From Erysipelotrichaceae bacterium (GTDB lineage: Bacteria; Bacillota_I; Bacilli_A; Erysipelotrichales; Erysipelotrichaceae), in contig WSYG01000004.1 in the NCBI GenBank assembly GCA_009773735.1, forward strand, positions 65,932 through 125,835: a stretch of DNA of 59,904 nt. Direction: 5' to 3'. The translations under genes and the position numbers were made by a program. This document shows, one piece after another, positions 1-8,025 of this stretch (its first letter is position 1; the number at the start of each line of letters is the position of its first letter). Under the pieces are notes generated by a model. It worked only from the letters and a program-made list of their open reading frames with translations. It did no database searches and was not told where the DNA came from.

Positions 1-206
1 GGGATATATTGAATCAGTACAAAGCTTAAGGCCGCGGTCAATGTTAAAATAATCATGATTCCACAGATAATACCCAGCATCATTCTTAAGCTTTTCTTCA
101 AACCAAAACGACTGACTGTGTTTAAGGTCAGAAAATTATTGGGTCCTGGGGTAATGGCCGTCGAGAATGCATACAGCATAAACGAGATAAAAATTGAATT
201 TGGCAT
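1..206 (-). CDS. LysE/RhtB-family amino-acid exporter, N-terminal part (runs off the window)
   Basis: The reverse strand encodes 68 residues beginning MPNSIF with the motif A-I-T-P-G-P-N-N-F, which is the conserved start of LysE/RhtB translocators. A second hydrophobic stretch rich in I, M and L follows. The rest lies before base 1. An in-frame ATG three codons upstream (213-215) is an alternative start; neither has a clear ribosome binding site. By family this would be an inner-membrane exporter of amino acids or similar metabolites; the substrate cannot be told. It is divergent from rpmH, where many Bacillota have dnaA and oriC instead. Confidence 0.75.
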   Translation of the reverse strand, partial: MPNSIFISFMLYAFSTAITPGPNNFLTLNTVSRFGLKKSLRMMLGIICGIMIILTLTAALSFVLIQYI

Positions 207-287
207 TGTGTGCATTGTACATCTGAGCTTAAAAAGAAACAAGAACTTATGTAAAATTTGACCTCAAAAAGGTCGCATAAACTTTAT

Positions 288-316
288 TTGACATTACATA
301 GTATTTTGTTTATAAT
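288..316 (+). promoter_or_regulatory. rpmH promoter
   Basis: TTGACA (288-293) and TATAAT (311-316) are separated by 17 bp, a consensus vegetative promoter. It lies about 50 bp before the rpmH start and would drive rpmH-rnpA-yidC-jag. Confidence 0.9.
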
Positions 317-365
317 CTATAAGCATTGCTCAATCGTATCAAATAAGAAGTGGAGGTGGCTCACT

Positions 366-500
366 ATGAAGAGAACTTATCAACCGAGCAAAAGAAAACA
401 TCAGAAAATGGCCGGTTTCAGAGCGAGAATGAAGACTGCGGGTGGCCGCAAAGTGCTGGCTCGTCGTCGTGCCAAAGGCAGAGAAGTTTTGTCGGCTTAA
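366..500 (+). CDS. rpmH: 50S ribosomal protein L34
   Basis: The 44-residue protein has the standard L34 length. It starts [11 protein letters not shown] and has the basic segment [11 protein letters not shown], both typical of L34. The start ATG follows GGAGGTGG at 352-359. A longer reading from 258 is ignored because it lacks a binding site and adds non-conserved sequence. It heads the conserved rpmH-rnpA-yidC-jag cluster behind a consensus promoter. A terminator-like hairpin directly after its stop separates it from rnpA. Confidence 0.97.
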   Translation: MKRTYQPSKRKHQKMAGFRARMKTAGGRKVLARRRAKGREVLSA

Positions 501-523
501 AAGTCACCCTAGGTGACTTTTTT
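499..523 (+). terminator. Intercistronic attenuator or terminator between rpmH and rnpA
   Basis: A 10-bp perfect stem (AAAAGTCACC / GGTGACTTTT, loop CTA) is followed by a T run. It ends nine bases before the rnpA start, so part of the rpmH transcript should stop here. This would lower rnpA expression relative to L34. Confidence 0.8.
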
Positions 524-531
524 ATTCATCT

Positions 532-888
532 ATGAAAAAATTGTACCGCGTTAAAAAGAACCAAGAATTCCAGCGCATCATGAGCGTGAAGCGTTTTGTG
601 AGTTGTCCGGTTTTAACGCTGTATTATTCGCCGAAAAGAGAAGACATCAGTCGTGTCGGACTATCGGTCTCAAAAAAAATGGGCGGTGCCGTCCAGCGTA
701 ACCTCGTCAAACGTCAAGTACGGATGATGGTTCAAGATCTTACTGATTTTCATGAGAATTTCGATTGTATCATTTTGGTCAGAGGTGCATACTTGAAATA
801 TTCCTTTGACCTTAATAAAAAAGAATTGGAAAAATGTCTTAATACAGTTAGAATAAAGATGCAACACCCTAAAAAGGAGATTCTATGA
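532..888 (+). CDS. rnpA: Ribonuclease P protein component
   Basis: 118 residues, the usual RnpA size. The protein cofactor of the RNase P ribozyme helps mature the 5' ends of tRNAs. The diagnostic R-N-L-V-K-R-Q-V-R motif (the RNR signature) lies near residues 56-64, after a V-G-L-S-V-S-K-K strand. There is no obvious Shine-Dalgarno between the preceding hairpin and the ATG. The stop TGA overlaps the yidC ATG, which indicates translational coupling. Confidence 0.95.
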   Translation: MKKLYRVKKNQEFQRIMSVKRFVSCPVLTLYYSPKREDISRVGLSVSKKMGGAVQRNLVKRQVRMMVQDLTDFHENFDCIILVRGAYLKYSFDLNKKELEKCLNTVRIKMQHPKKEIL

Positions 889-1739
889 CACGTTTATTTA
901 AAAACAAAAAAATCTTTCTGTCCTTAATTGTCTTATTGGGGCTGAGCGGATGTATGGCTACGGATTTGATCATATCCTTAGATACACCGTTTAGTGACAT
1001 GTGGATTGGATCCAACAGCTGGTTTGAAGCCCTGTTTGTTTACCCGTTAGCACAAGCTTTAAACTGGTTGACACCGTTTGTTACAGTCACATTTGCGATT
1101 GTTTTGGTGACATTGTTGGTTAAACTGCTTACTTTTGGATTGACTGTCAAATCAACAGTTGCTTCACAAAAGATGCAGACCTTACAACCTGAACTCAACA
1201 AGATCCAAGAAAAATACAAAGGCAAGACTGACAACGAATCTAAAATGAAGATGTCACAGGAAATGAATGGCTTATATGCCAAACACAAGATCAATCCTTT
1301 TGGTGCCATTGGAACGATGTTTATCCAGTTCCCAGTCATCATTGCGATGTATCAAGCTGTTCAGCATGCTGATGCCGTTAAAAACAGCTCCTTATTTGGA
1401 TATGCACTGTCAAATTCTCCGCAAAATGCCATCGCAGATGGTCAATGGTTATTTATTGTGATCTTCTTATTGATGGGTATTTCTCAGTTTGTTTCGATGA
1501 AGCTTCCAACATGGTTGGCTAAAGCGAAAGCGAAGAAACAACCTGTTCGTTTAGGTGAAAAGGCAGCCACCAAAGGTCCCAATACCGATATGATGATGTA
1601 TACCTCAATGGGGATGATTTTATTCTTTGCCTTCACATGGCCAACAGCGATGAGTCTTTACTGGTTTGTTAGTTCAATGGCACAGATTGCGCAAACCTAC
1701 TACATCCAGAAAGTTTACATCGAGAAAGAGGCGGTTTAA
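885..1739 (+). CDS. yidC: Membrane protein insertase YidC (SpoIIIJ type)
   Basis: 284 residues, the Gram-positive YidC length without the large periplasmic domain of proteobacterial YidC. It inserts proteins into the membrane alone or with SecYEG. A signal peptide ends in a lipobox L-S-G-C (Cys23), so it should be a lipoprotein. About five transmembrane segments follow, with the charged hairpin loop E-L-N-K-I-Q-E-K-Y and the segment N-P-F-G. It overlaps rnpA by four bases and jag by one base, which indicates coupled translation. Confidence 0.95.
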   Translation: MTRLFKNKKIFLSLIVLLGLSGCMATDLIISLDTPFSDMWIGSNSWFEALFVYPLAQALNWLTPFVTVTFAIVLVTLLVKLLTFGLTVKSTVASQKMQTLQPELNKIQEKYKGKTDNESKMKMSQEMNGLYAKHKINPFGAIGTMFIQFPVIIAMYQAVQHADAVKNSSLFGYALSNSPQNAIADGQWLFIVIFLLMGISQFVSMKLPTWLAKAKAKKQPVRLGEKAATKGPNTDMMMYTSMGMILFFAFTWPTAMSLYWFVSSMAQIAQTYYIQKVYIEKEAV

Positions 1740-2353
1740 TGAAACGCTACAGCGGAAAAACGTTAGACGACTGCATAGCCCAAGCCACTAAAGATTTGGG
1801 TGTTGAAGCATCGACTTTACGTTATACCAAAACTGAAGAAAAAATAGGATTCTTAGGAATGGGAACCTTAGTGACCATCGAAGTAACCGGACCAGAAGAC
1901 ATCATGGCATTTGTCCAAGAGTATCTAGAAACGTATTTTAGAAACATCGAACTTGAAGTCAATGTCTTGGTTAAACAAGAAGCAGAAGGCTTCAGTGTCA
2001 TGTTGGATGCGGAAAACAATGCGATTTTGATCGGTAAAGCAGGGCAAACCTTACAATCGATCAATACGGTTGTTAGAGGCGCTGTTAATTCTCACTTTAA
2101 GGGAAAATATAGTGTCTTGATCGACATCAATAATTACAAACAAGATCGTTATGAAAAGGTCAAAGCTTTAGCAGACAGAGTCGCAAGATCTGTCCTGCGT
2201 TCAAAGACCAACGCAACTTTAGACCCTTTGCCTAATGATGAACGTAAGGTCATTCACCAATACTTAAGTGAAATGCCCAACATCAAAACAGAATCTGTTG
2301 GAGAAGGTAATCAACGTCGTCTCAAAATCGTCTACGATAAAAACAAAAACTAA
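1739..2353 (+). CDS. jag: RNA-binding protein Jag (KhpB)
   Basis: 204 residues with three recognisable parts: an N-terminal Jag_N domain (G-K-T-L-D-D-C at 6-12), a KH domain with I-G-K-A-G-Q-T-L near residue 100, and a C-terminal R3H domain (residues about 140-204). Jag/KhpB binds RNA with KhpA and affects cell elongation and division in Gram-positives. The start codon shares a base with the yidC stop. A strong terminator follows at once, so it ends the operon. The usual next gene, mnmE, is not here but at 47.7 kb. Confidence 0.93.
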   Translation: MKRYSGKTLDDCIAQATKDLGVEASTLRYTKTEEKIGFLGMGTLVTIEVTGPEDIMAFVQEYLETYFRNIELEVNVLVKQEAEGFSVMLDAENNAILIGKAGQTLQSINTVVRGAVNSHFKGKYSVLIDINNYKQDRYEKVKALADRVARSVLRSKTNATLDPLPNDERKVIHQYLSEMPNIKTESVGEGNQRRLKIVYDKNKN

Positions 2354-2381
2354 AGCGAAACCTCCTGTGTTTCGCTTTTTT
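2352..2381 (+). terminator. Terminator of the rpmH-rnpA-yidC-jag operon
   Basis: AAGCGAAAC / GTTTCGCTT stem with loop CTCCTGT, then a T-rich tail. It begins in the jag stop codon. Confidence 0.9.
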
Positions 2382-2384
2382 CTT

Positions 2385-2399
2385 TATAATAGAGGTGTG
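2385..2399 (+). promoter_or_regulatory. -10 box directly before the GTG start of the esterase (leaderless arrangement)
   Basis: TATAAT at 2385-2390 is followed by six bases and then GTG at 2397. With normal discriminator length, transcription starts at the start codon. No clear -35 is visible. Confidence 0.6.
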
Positions 2400-3326
2400 A
2401 AGCACAGTAAATTTTTGCATCAGTTCTGGAATTCACTCAATGACATGGAAGATAAGCTCTCTTTACTGGATACTTATCAAAGCGATGTCTCAGTGATCAG
2501 AAATCTTACCTACACAAATTACTCCAAGGACAATCAAAGCTTGGATCTTTTATATCCACCCGATGAAAAAGAAATGTATCCAGTGATCTTGCTGGTTCAT
2601 GGGGGTGGCTTTGTCAGTGGGAATCATACTCGATTCTACATTGATTATGCTTCACGATTGGCAAAGCGCGGTTTTTTAGTTGCGAACATCAGTTATCGCT
2701 TATCAGGAGACTTTGCTTTTCCGGCATCTCTAGAAGATTTATTTATGGCTCTAAAATTTCTGATCGATCAAGCAGCGACCTATCATTGCGATCTCAACAA
2801 TGTCTTTTTGGTTGGGGAATCTGCAGGGGCAACATTATCAAGTTTAATGGCTGCAATCTTTACAAATCCAGAACTAAAGAAGAAGTATCCTTTTGCGTTT
2901 GATTTCAAGTTAAGGGGTTGTGGACTAAGTTGTGGGATCTATGATGTTGAAACCACCCTCAAAGAACTTTATTGGGTACCCATGAAAAAAGCCACCATGG
3001 CTGAAGTATTCATGCGTCAAGATTTTAAGAATGCACCTTTGTATGTTCAAGCTTCAGCGCTTCATTTTGTCACATCCGATTTCCCCCCTACTTACCTAAT
3101 GACCTCAGCTTTGGATTTCTTAATGCCACAAACACAACACATGCGTCGTAAGTTTATTGAAAAGAAAGTCTTATATGTGTATGATTTCTATCCACTAAAA
3201 GCGATGCTCCCCCATAGTTTTCATACAAAATTCTTTTATCCCCAAAGTAAGACTGCGATGGATAGAATGGTTATCTTTTTTGAGTCGCTCATGAAGTCAG
3301 CCACCAAGGTCAACTTTCGGTTATAA
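2397..3326 (+). CDS. Alpha/beta-hydrolase (HGGG carboxylesterase/lipase-like)
   Basis: 309 residues from the GTG start. The fold and catalytic set of the hormone-sensitive-lipase-like or BD-FAE-like esterases are visible: oxyanion motif H-G-G-G-F (about 68-72), nucleophile elbow G-E-S-A-G (Ser132), acid Asp230 in S-A-L-D-F, and a His at about 263 or 266. No signal peptide, so it is cytoplasmic. An upstream ATG at 2268 is rejected because it lies inside jag and the jag terminator would fall within the gene. The GTG sits six bases after TATAAT, so the mRNA is probably leaderless. The substrate is unknown. Confidence 0.8.
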   Translation: MKHSKFLHQFWNSLNDMEDKLSLLDTYQSDVSVIRNLTYTNYSKDNQSLDLLYPPDEKEMYPVILLVHGGGFVSGNHTRFYIDYASRLAKRGFLVANISYRLSGDFAFPASLEDLFMALKFLIDQAATYHCDLNNVFLVGESAGATLSSLMAAIFTNPELKKKYPFAFDFKLRGCGLSCGIYDVETTLKELYWVPMKKATMAEVFMRQDFKNAPLYVQASALHFVTSDFPPTYLMTSALDFLMPQTQHMRRKFIEKKVLYVYDFYPLKAMLPHSFHTKFFYPQSKTAMDRMVIFFESLMKSATKVNFRL

Positions 3327-3339
3327 TAATAAGCGTATG
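3322..3339 (+). promoter_or_regulatory. -10 box close to the pth start
   Basis: TATAAT at 3322-3327 overlaps the end of the esterase gene; the pth ATG follows after nine bases. No Shine-Dalgarno fits in between, implying a leader of at most about three bases. Confidence 0.55.
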
Positions 3340-3894
3340 AAACTGATTGTAGGACTGGGAAACCCAGGAAAAGAGTATGCCTTAACGCGACATAATGTCG
3401 GTTTTATGGTTGTCAATGCGATGATCCTTGATTTAGGCTTAAAAACACAAGCTAAATTCAAAGGCGAAATTGCGCAAACCAACATCAACGCTGAAGCGGT
3501 GATTCTTTTTAAACCGCATACTTATATGAACGCATCAGGCGAAGCAGTAAGATTGGTCCTTGATTTCTATAAGATCGATCCTAAAGACATCTTGGTCATC
3601 TATGATGATTTAGATCTGCCTGTAGGTAAGATCAGATTGCGTGAAAAGGGCAGTGCTGGCGGACACAATGGGATGAAGTCTTTGATTCAACATTGTGGAA
3701 CCGATTTGTTTCCTAGATTAAGAATTGGGATCGATAAGAATCCAATGTATGACACAAAAGACTATGTTTTAGGAAGATTTAATAAACAAGAAGAAGAAAC
3801 CATCGTTCAAGTCATACTGAAATCCAAGAAAGCGGCACTGGATTTCCCGATGATGAACTTTGTGGAACTCATGAACCGCTACAACAAAGAATGA
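3337..3894 (+). CDS. pth: Peptidyl-tRNA hydrolase
   Basis: 185 residues, the normal Pth length. It recycles tRNA by cutting peptidyl-tRNA released from stalled ribosomes. The N-terminal K-L-I-V-G-L-G-N-P-G-K-E-Y signature, R-H-N-V-G-F with the catalytic His, K-P-x-T-Y-M-N-x-S-G, and D-D-L-D-L-P are all present. The stop TGA overlaps the mfd ATG. The order pth-mfd-rqcP-divIC matches B. subtilis with the sporulation genes removed. Confidence 0.96.
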   Translation: MKLIVGLGNPGKEYALTRHNVGFMVVNAMILDLGLKTQAKFKGEIAQTNINAEAVILFKPHTYMNASGEAVRLVLDFYKIDPKDILVIYDDLDLPVGKIRLREKGSAGGHNGMKSLIQHCGTDLFPRLRIGIDKNPMYDTKDYVLGRFNKQEEETIVQVILKSKKAALDFPMMNFVELMNRYNKE

Positions 3895-6800
3895 AAGCTC
3901 TACTTGAACGACTAGAAAATGAACCTCTAATCCGTGACTTTTCTCAAAGGAAAGTCACTTTTTCGCATCTCAGTTTAGTTCAGGAGTCTTTATTGATTGC
4001 GGCATCCTTTAAGCTTTATCCGCAAAACATGATCATCGTTAAGCCCAATCTGTATCAAGCTCAACATTTGGTTGAGAAATTACAGTTGTGGTTAGGTGAT
4101 GATGTGTATCTGTATGCGGCAGAAGAATCGCTTAGAGTAGAAGCTATTGCAGCCTCTCCAGAACTCAATGTTGGAAGAATCGATGTCTTATCGAAAGTTC
4201 AAAATGATAAAGCGAAGGTCATCATCACCCATCTTGGCGCATTATTAAGGTATTTGCCCCCATTAAAAACTTTCAAAGCCTTAACGATCGACATCAAAGT
4301 CAATCAGATCATTCAACCTAAAATTCTTTTTGAACAACTAAGAAGAATGGGATATACAGAAACCAATCGAGTCGATCAACCATGTACCAGTGCCCATCGT
4401 GGAGGCATCATCGATGTGTTCCCTGTCAACAGTGAAGAGCCCATCAGAATTGAATTCTTCGACAATGAGATCGAAAGTATCCGTTCTTTTGATTTATCAA
4501 CACAACGCTCTGTTGAATCTTTAACGTCGATTACAGTTCAACCTGCCAGTGATCTCTTGTTTACAGATGAAGAAATCACAATCTTAGAAACAAAACTAAG
4601 AGGCATGCTGAATGAAAGACAAACCAAAGAAGGATATTCCCTTTTAGAAGAAACTGTTGAAAATGATCTTGAATTGATGCGTCTGAAACTAAAAGAGAAC
4701 CATTTATATCGATATAGAGCATTCATGGATGATAGTCAGACTCTTTTGGATTATGTCCAAGATCCTTTGGTCATCGCTTCTAGTGCAGAAGACATCAAAG
4801 AACACCATAAGATCCTTCATGAGGAAACTTTGGATTACCTCTTGGAAATGGTTACAGATCATAAATCTTTACCGATCTTTGAAGTTTTTGCGGATTATGG
4901 AAAGATTGTTACCAAAGTTAGGACCAATGATTTACGTCGCTTTGAGACAACTCATAATTTACACCTACCGTTTAGAGAACTGGATATCCCATCCCAATCT
5001 CTGTTGAATCACGTCAAAATGATAGTTGAAGAACTAAAGACAAAGACGGTGGTATGTTGTTTAAAAGAAGCTGAAATTAAGCAATTGATCCCCATCCTAC
5101 AGGATCAACATGTCACGTATTCTTTGAAACTTAAAGATCTTGATCAGCCTCATTTGATTCTATTACTTCAAGATTTGGATGAAGGTTTTGAATTGATCTC
5201 ACAGGATATTGTGGTCTATAGTTCAAAAGAATTGTTCAATCATAAAGTCTTTATTGGACGATACAACACAAAATTTAAAGAAGCAGAAACTTTGCATTCC
5301 TATCAAGATCTACAACCCGGAGATTTTGTGGTTCATCATCAACATGGGGTAGGTAAATACATCGGAATCATCACCAAAGAAATGGAAGGTCAACATCGAG
5401 ATTATCTGCATATCGTTTATCGTCACGATGCGACCCTTTATGTGCCTTTGGAACAATTTCAACTCGTACGTAAATTCGTTTCTAAAGAAGGCGTAGTACC
5501 TAAATTACATACTTTAGGTTCCAATGAATGGAAGAAAACAAAAGCCAGGATCAGAGAAAATGTCTTGGATCTGGCAGAACGCTTGATCAACCTTTACGGT
5601 CAACGAGAACACGATATTGCGCATGCGTTTGGCCCAGATATACAGATGCAGATCGATTTTGAATCTGAGTTTGAGTATCCTCTGACCCATGATCAAGCAA
5701 CTGCCATAAGCGATATCAAACGAGATATGATGAGCACTGTCCCTATGGATCGCTTATTGTGTGGTGATGTTGGCTTTGGAAAGACAGAAGTAGCCATTCG
5801 AGCTGCCTTCAAAGCTGTCGTCGAACATAAACAAGTGGCTTTCTTGTGTCCTACGACCGTTTTATCAGCTCAGCATTTTCATACTTATCCAATTTCAGTA
5901 GCGTTATTGAATCGCTTTGTCCCAGATCATCAAGTTAAACTGATCTTGCATGCCTTAAAAGAAGGCAAGATCGATGTATTGATTGGGACACATCGCTTAT
6001 TGTCTAAAAATGTCCAATTCAAAGATCTAGGTCTTTTGGTTATCGATGAGGAACAACGCTTTGGGGTTGAACATAAAGAAAAAATCAAGGAAATTAAAAC
6101 GGGTGTGCATGTCTTATCGTTAAGTGCGACACCTATTCCTCGTACTTTACAGATGTCTTTGGTTGGGGTAAGATCTTTATCACAACTGGATTCTCCACCT
6201 TTGAATCGACTTCCTATTTTGACCTATGTCATTGAGAAAAACAGAGCCGTCATCAAAGACATCATTCAAAGAGAATTGGCTCGTAAAGGGCAGGTATTCT
6301 ATCTCTACAACAAAGTTGAAGACATCCTACAGGTTGCCTTTAAGCTGAAACAAGACTTACCTGATGCGGAAATCGCTGTTGCGCATGGGCAGATGCATCG
6401 TGATGAGATCGAAGATGTGATGATGCGTTTTACCAGTAATGAAGTCAATGTTTTGGTGTGTACGACCATCGTTGAGACTGGAATCGATATTCCAAATGCC
6501 AATACGATGATCATTGATCAAGCCGATACCTTTGGTTTATCACAGCTTTATCAAATCAAGGGACGAGTTGGACGATCAGATCGCCTTGCCTATGCCTATT
6601 TGATGTATAACCCTAAGAAACAACTCTCAGAACTTGCCGCTAAACGTCTGCAATCCATTAAAGAGTTCACTGAACTTGGATCAGGCTATAAAATCGCGAT
6701 GCGAGATTTGACCATTCGCGGGGCTGGTGAAATGTTGGGCGATATGCAAAGTGGCTTTATCGATACGGTTGGGATCGACATGTATATTGAAATGTTGGAA

Positions 6801-7304
6801 CAAGCCATCAAAGATAAACGAGCTGGAATCATCACTGAGGAACAAGAACCTCAAATCAAAACACCTATGGGCATCGACGGATATATCCCATCTGCCTTTG
6901 AACACAAAGATTTCGAAAAACTAAGTCTATATCAAACCATTGAAAAAGCAGATACTGAAAGTGCTTTACGTAAACTACAAGAAGAAACAGCCGATCTTTA
7001 TGGAAAACTGCCTAAATCTGTTCAACTTTTGTTTGAAAAGAAGCGTTGGGAACTCTTATTGAGTTCTCCTATCATCGATAGTGCGAAAGAATTGAAACAT
7101 CAAATGACCTTAACCTATACTAAACACTGGTCATCTACCATCGATGGGGTCAAACTTTTCGAAAGGATCAATTCGATCTCACCTTCAATTACTTTAAAGT
7201 ATCTTCATGAACAAATCGTCTTAATCATCCCTAAACAAGACGATTGGCTCTTCTTAGCCACATCTGTCTTAGTTGCTTCATCGAAAGTGCCCCAAAGGAG
7301 TTAA
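3891..7304 (+). CDS. mfd: Transcription-repair coupling factor
   Basis: 1137 residues, full Mfd length. It removes RNA polymerase stalled at DNA damage and recruits UvrA. In order: a UvrB-homology region (R-G-G-I-I-D-V-F-P near 165), the RNA-polymerase interaction domain (D-F-V-V-H-x-x-H-G-V-G-K-Y near 480), helicase motifs with Walker A G-D-V-G-F-G-K-T (about 624) and D-E-E-Q (about 718), motif VI near 890, and the C-terminal TRCF domain. It overlaps pth by four bases and leads into rqcP. Confidence 0.97.
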   Translation: MKALLERLENEPLIRDFSQRKVTFSHLSLVQESLLIAASFKLYPQNMIIVKPNLYQAQHLVEKLQLWLGDDVYLYAAEESLRVEAIAASPELNVGRIDVLSKVQNDKAKVIITHLGALLRYLPPLKTFKALTIDIKVNQIIQPKILFEQLRRMGYTETNRVDQPCTSAHRGGIIDVFPVNSEEPIRIEFFDNEIESIRSFDLSTQRSVESLTSITVQPASDLLFTDEEITILETKLRGMLNERQTKEGYSLLEETVENDLELMRLKLKENHLYRYRAFMDDSQTLLDYVQDPLVIASSAEDIKEHHKILHEETLDYLLEMVTDHKSLPIFEVFADYGKIVTKVRTNDLRRFETTHNLHLPFRELDIPSQSLLNHVKMIVEELKTKTVVCCLKEAEIKQLIPILQDQHVTYSLKLKDLDQPHLILLLQDLDEGFELISQDIVVYSSKELFNHKVFIGRYNTKFKEAETLHSYQDLQPGDFVVHHQHGVGKYIGIITKEMEGQHRDYLHIVYRHDATLYVPLEQFQLVRKFVSKEGVVPKLHTLGSNEWKKTKARIRENVLDLAERLINLYGQREHDIAHAFGPDIQMQIDFESEFEYPLTHDQATAISDIKRDMMSTVPMDRLLCGDVGFGKTEVAIRAAFKAVVEHKQVAFLCPTTVLSAQHFHTYPISVALLNRFVPDHQVKLILHALKEGKIDVLIGTHRLLSKNVQFKDLGLLVIDEEQRFGVEHKEKIKEIKTGVHVLSLSATPIPRTLQMSLVGVRSLSQLDSPPLNRLPILTYVIEKNRAVIKDIIQRELARKGQVFYLYNKVEDILQVAFKLKQDLPDAEIAVAHGQMHRDEIEDVMMRFTSNEVNVLVCTTIVETGIDIPNANTMIIDQADTFGLSQLYQIKGRVGRSDRLAYAYLMYNPKKQLSELAAKRLQSIKEFTELGSGYKIAMRDLTIRGAGEMLGDMQSGFIDTVGIDMYIEMLEQAIKDKRAGIITEEQEPQIKTPMGIDGYIPSAFEHKDFEKLSLYQTIEKADTESALRKLQEETADLYGKLPKSVQLLFEKKRWELLLSSPIIDSAKELKHQMTLTYTKHWSSTIDGVKLFERINSISPSITLKYLHEQIVLIIPKQDDWLFLATSVLVASSKVPQRS

Positions 7305-7306
7305 AC

Positions 7307-7600
7307 ATGCGACTCGATCTCTATTTAAAAATTGCCCGTTTGGTTAAAAGAAGACCTATCTCAAAGGCTTTGGCCAATCAGGATCGCATCCTCATCAACA
7401 ATAAAATAGCGAAACCTTCAAAAGATGTTAAGATCGGGGACGAAATAGACCTGTATTTTGGTCATCGTCATTTGAAAATAAAAGTGCTGGAATTGGCCGA
7501 TTCGATTAAAAAAGCCCTGTCGATGACCCTATATGAGATCTTGATCGATGAGCGAATTTTTTCCCAAGTTGATGAAACTCAAGCTAAACCACTTGATTAA
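7307..7600 (+). CDS. rqcP: S4-domain RNA-binding protein RqcP (YabO/Hsp15-like)
   Basis: 97 residues. The S4 RNA-binding domain covers most of it: R-L-D-L-Y-L-K-x-x-R-L-V-K-R-R then a V-x-x-N-x-x-A-K-P-S strand pair. In Bacillus this protein works with RqcH to add C-terminal alanine tails to stalled nascent chains on the large subunit. The start is chosen at 7307 because it follows AAAGGAG at about nine bases and gives the family length; a longer frame from 7244 runs inside mfd. The position between mfd and divIC matches yabO. Confidence 0.9.
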   Translation: MRLDLYLKIARLVKRRPISKALANQDRILINNKIAKPSKDVKIGDEIDLYFGHRHLKIKVLELADSIKKALSMTLYEILIDERIFSQVDETQAKPLD

Positions 7601-7620
7601 GATGAACTGATAGGTATAAT
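7593..7620 (+). promoter_or_regulatory. divIC promoter (near-leaderless)
   Basis: TTGATT (7593-7598), 16-bp spacer, TATAAT (7615-7620). The divIC ATG is at 7630, only nine bases after the -10 box, and has no Shine-Dalgarno. Confidence 0.7.
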
Positions 7621-7629
7621 GAGTTTACT

Positions 7630-7932
7630 ATGACAAAAACTAAAAAGCGTTTTAAATACAAATCCCTATCGATTTTTTTGATCCTCATGACACTGTCTGC
7701 TTTTTTATTGGTTCCGATCATCGATGAGATCATGACCACCATATCCTTAAAAGAATCCTTGGATGAAGTGAATTCAAAGCTGGATGCTTTAATCAGCGAA
7801 AACGAAAAACTGACGGTACAAAGAGATAAACTCTTAGATACCGATTACGTGATCAGTTATGCTAGAGGGGTCTATATGTTGTCTAAGGATACCGAAAAAG
7901 TCTATTATTTCCAAGATGAAACAGCAAAATGA
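7630..7932 (+). CDS. divIC: Septum formation initiator DivIC/FtsB-like
   Basis: 100 residues, with a basic cytoplasmic start, one transmembrane helix (about 13-35) and an extracellular coiled coil (about 40-70, E-x-L-x-x-x-x-x-K-L pattern) ending in the R-G-V-Y-M-L segment typical of DivIC/FtsB (usually A-R-x-x-x-x-x). It would act in the FtsL-DivIC-DivIB complex of the division septum. It stands at the end of the pth-mfd-rqcP block, as in B. subtilis, and is followed by a strong terminator. Confidence 0.88.
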   Translation: MTKTKKRFKYKSLSIFLILMTLSAFLLVPIIDEIMTTISLKESLDEVNSKLDALISENEKLTVQRDKLLDTDYVISYARGVYMLSKDTEKVYYFQDETAK

Positions 7933-7957
7933 GTGAACTTCGGTTCACTCATTTTTT
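7929..7957 (+). terminator. Terminator after divIC
   Basis: ATGAGTGAAC / GTTCACTCAT stem with a TTCG tetraloop and six T. It overlaps the divIC stop codon. Confidence 0.92.
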
Positions 7958-8025
7958 AACATTGGCATCCCTCTGTAAATCAGTGGGTTAAAGTGATAAA
8001 ATGATAAAGCAACAAGGAGCGTACT

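Noticed and set aside
55-261. Plus-strand open frame of 68 codons at the left edge
   Set aside because: It is the antisense of a clear LysE-type N-terminus on the minus strand.
258-278. Small hairpin GACCT...AGGTC before rpmH as a terminator
   Set aside because: The stem has only five base pairs and no T run follows.
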